This document shows positions 6,963 through 6,972 of a stretch of 6,972 bases of DNA, piece after piece (positions within the stretch are counted from its first letter, which is position 1; each line of letters begins with the position of its first letter). The translations under genes and the position numbers were made by a program. Below the pieces are notes generated by a model. The model did no database searches. It was not told the origin of the DNA and was given only the letters and a program-made list of their open reading frames with translations. This stretch comes from Lachnospiraceae bacterium (GTDB lineage Bacteria > Bacillota > Clostridia > Lachnospirales > Lachnospiraceae), in assembly GCA_003535955.1 (NCBI GenBank), contig DPZM01000133.1:1-6972 (forward strand), in the 5' to 3' direction.

Positions 6963-6972
6963 TCGCCGTAAT

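Overview
The window carries six genes, all on the minus strand and transcribed from high to low coordinate. The gaps between them are about 25-65 bases and no Rho-independent terminator is visible anywhere. Base composition is moderate, ATA and AGG/AGA codons are common, and most starts have AGGAG-type ribosome binding sites. The two aminotransferases have N-termini typical of Clostridia. Together this suggests a Firmicutes chromosome, class Clostridia, probably Lachnospiraceae. That placement is inference from sequence style, not from a marker gene.

Layout in transcription order: a possible promoter just inside the right edge (around 6936-6962); a class I/II PLP aminotransferase of the aspartate aminotransferase type (6911-5724); a gap with two small inverted repeats (5673-5708); a HisC-type aminotransferase (5660-4542); a small multipass membrane protein of the COG2426 'small multidrug export' family (4515-3985); a class I SAM-dependent methyltransferase with an unusual acidic insert (3949-3044); a bifunctional protein joining a galactokinase-like GHMP sugar kinase to a GalU-like sugar-1-phosphate nucleotidyltransferase (2987 or 3023 to 1047); and a DRE-TIM/HMGL-type aldolase resembling 4-hydroxy-2-oxovalerate aldolase. 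The aldolase has no usable ATG, probably starts at TTG (1012), and runs off the left edge.

The first half looks like ordinary amino-acid metabolism plus a membrane protein and a methyltransferase. The second half looks accessory: the kinase-nucleotidyltransferase fusion should convert a free sugar to a sugar-1-phosphate and then to an NDP-sugar, and the next gene encodes a carbon-carbon lyase/aldolase with no acetaldehyde dehydrogenase partner in view. The most interesting hypothesis is that these last two genes, perhaps with the methyltransferase and aminotransferases, form part of a pathway that makes or salvages an unusual activated sugar for a surface glycan. The substrates cannot be read from the sequence. 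No RNA genes, CRISPR arrays, insertion sequences or long repeats were seen. There is no gene-free stretch over about 65 bases.
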